This document shows positions 5,087-5,530 of a stretch of DNA of 5,530 nucleotides, piece by piece. The position numbers were made by a program, and so were the translations under genes. Under the pieces are notes generated by a model. It made no database searches and was not told where the DNA came from. It was given only the letters and a program-made list of their open reading frames with translations. Source of the DNA: Candidatus Iainarchaeum sp. (GTDB lineage Archaea > Iainarchaeota > Iainarchaeia > JAADDC01); NCBI GenBank assembly GCA_015520865.1, contig WAPE01000004.1, positions 1 to 5,530 on the forward strand. Reading direction: 5' to 3'. Each line of letters opens with the position of its first letter. Position 1 is the first letter of the stretch.

Positions 5087-5284
5087 ATGCTTTTATTCCT
5101 CGTGCGCCCATTTTATACTGTGAGGGAGCGAAGAAAGGTGGCGGGAGAGTACATCGACGTCCTCAAAAAACTCGGAGTATTGAAGGAAAGGGGTGGCGTT
5201 TTCGGGGTAAATGAGGAACGACTAAATAGAGTTCTGTGGCTTGCTCCACGTGATATACTCAGGAGAATGATGATGAGACCTTAA
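5087..5284 (+). CDS. Small basic protein, possible winged-helix fragment
   Basis: A 65-residue frame divergent from the aminopropyltransferase. I do not recognise a family. Residues 18-50 (VAGEYIDVLKKLGVL, a Gly-Gly turn, then VFGVNEERLNRVL) resemble the recognition helix and wing of a winged-helix DNA-binding domain. The protein is too short for a full regulator and may be a remnant or a small stand-alone domain. The start is uncertain. ATG 5087 has a weak purine run upstream. GTG 5120 has TTTTAT (5091-5096) centred 26.5 bases before it. GTG 5138 has TTTTATA (5111-5117) centred about 24 bases before it. Both GTGs fit the leaderless pattern of the window and would give 54 or 48 residues. The hydrophobic first ten residues would then not be protein. 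It ends TAA followed by an A/T-rich stretch. Confidence 0.5.
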   Translation: MLLFLVRPFYTVRERRKVAGEYIDVLKKLGVLKERGGVFGVNEERLNRVLWLAPRDILRRMMMRP

Positions 5285-5332
5285 AAGATAAAAATTCTTG
5301 TAAAGGGGCTCAGGAAACACGAAAACTCGAAA

Positions 5333-5338
5333 TTTAAC
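5333..5338 (+). promoter_or_regulatory. TATA-like box before the small TTG-initiated frame
   Basis: TTTAAC lies in the A/T-rich gap after 5284, centred 26.5 bases before TTG 5362. The position is what a leaderless mRNA starting at that TTG would need, and it is the main support for that short gene. Confidence 0.4.
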
Positions 5339-5361
5339 AAAAGAAATCGTCTATTAACAAC

Positions 5362-5478
5362 TTGGACGTCGAAGTTTTGTATCGAAAAATCGTTGAGGAG
5401 CTTGAAAGAAGGGAACAAAGCGGTACCTGGGGCCTCCTCGGAAACCGCATCCCTTACCTACTGCAGGAGCCATTTTGA
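5362..5478 (+). CDS. Short hypothetical protein (38 aa, TTG start)
   Basis: The frame starts at TTG and ends at TGA 5476-5478. The N-terminal half (DVEVLYRKIVEELERREQ) is a charged amphipathic helix of convincing protein character. The second half (GTWGLLGNRIPYLLQEPF) is less typical. No family is recognised. Support comes from composition and from the TATA-like box at leaderless spacing. Its stop overlaps a TTG in another frame that stays open to the window edge. It may therefore be the first gene of a small operon, or the front part of a longer gene broken by a frameshift. Confidence 0.4.
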   Translation: MDVEVLYRKIVEELERREQSGTWGLLGNRIPYLLQEPF

Positions 5479-5530
5479 TCCTACACAAGGAGGGAAAAGC
5501 ACGTGAACGTCATAAGATCGTCTTAGGCAA
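5475..5530 (+). CDS. Possible start of a further gene, truncated by the window end
   Basis: From TTG 5475 the frame reads ILILHKEGKARERHKIVLG-like sequence and is open to the last base. AGGAG (5465-5469) lies 5 bases upstream of the TTG, which overlaps the TGA of the preceding short frame as TTGA, a layout suggesting translational coupling. The same frame is open back to a TGA at 5403-5405, so it could instead be the shifted continuation of the 5362 gene. There are too few codons to assign anything. Confidence 0.2.
   Translation, partial: MILHKEGKARERHKIVLG

Noticed and set aside
5265..5310. Possible box C/D guide RNA around ATGATGATGAG near 5265-5276
   Set aside because: The C-box-like motif lies in the end of a reading frame and no CTGA D box follows on the same strand at a suitable distance.

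Overview
The window looks like a piece of a thermophilic or hyperthermophilic archaeal genome. It opens with the last ~80 bases of an archaeal-type 23S rRNA. The proteins are rich in Lys, Glu, Arg and Val, and arginine is mostly AGG/AGA. Most start codons sit about 25-28 bases downstream of a TATA-like box and lack a Shine-Dalgarno sequence, as in leaderless archaeal mRNAs. No 5S rRNA or tRNA follows the 23S gene. This fits the Thermoproteota/TACK side of the Archaea (and some Euryarchaeota), but I cannot name the genus from sequence alone.

Layout. (1) 1-~81: 3' end of 23S rRNA, + strand. (2) 88-1945: two accessory cassettes separated and bounded by three near-identical 24-base direct repeats (88-112, 623-647, 1922-1945). 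The first repeat starts a few bases after the 23S end. Cassette 1 holds a RelB-like antitoxin and RelE/ParE-like toxin on the - strand, with a perfect palindrome over its promoter. Cassette 2 holds an archaeal-type AAA+ ATPase with a C-terminal PD-(D/E)xK nuclease-like domain on the + strand. (3) 1949-2830: a DHH/DHHA2 protein resembling family II inorganic pyrophosphatase but lacking several metal ligands, - strand. (4) 2831-2942: a divergent promoter region with a perfect 10-bp inverted repeat and a second small hairpin. (5) 2943-4175: an unrecognised zinc-ribbon protein, + strand. (6) 4172-5038: an aminopropyltransferase of the thermospermine-synthase-like type, - strand, overlapping the previous gene stop-to-stop by 4 bases. 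(7) 5087-5530: two or three small + strand reading frames of unknown function, the last possibly running off the window.

How it fits together. The likely ancestral order is 23S rRNA, one repeat copy, then the convergent DHH gene. The cassettes appear to have been added at the repeat, which leaves the rRNA end intact each time. Both carry typical mobile or defence-associated cargo (a toxin-antitoxin pair; an ATPase-nuclease). The repeat supplies the ATPase stop codon and part of the toxin stop codon. No integrase or transposase is visible in the window. The tandem cassette site downstream of 23S is the most unusual thing here. The DHH, zinc-ribbon and aminopropyltransferase genes look like ordinary chromosomal genes with separate promoters.
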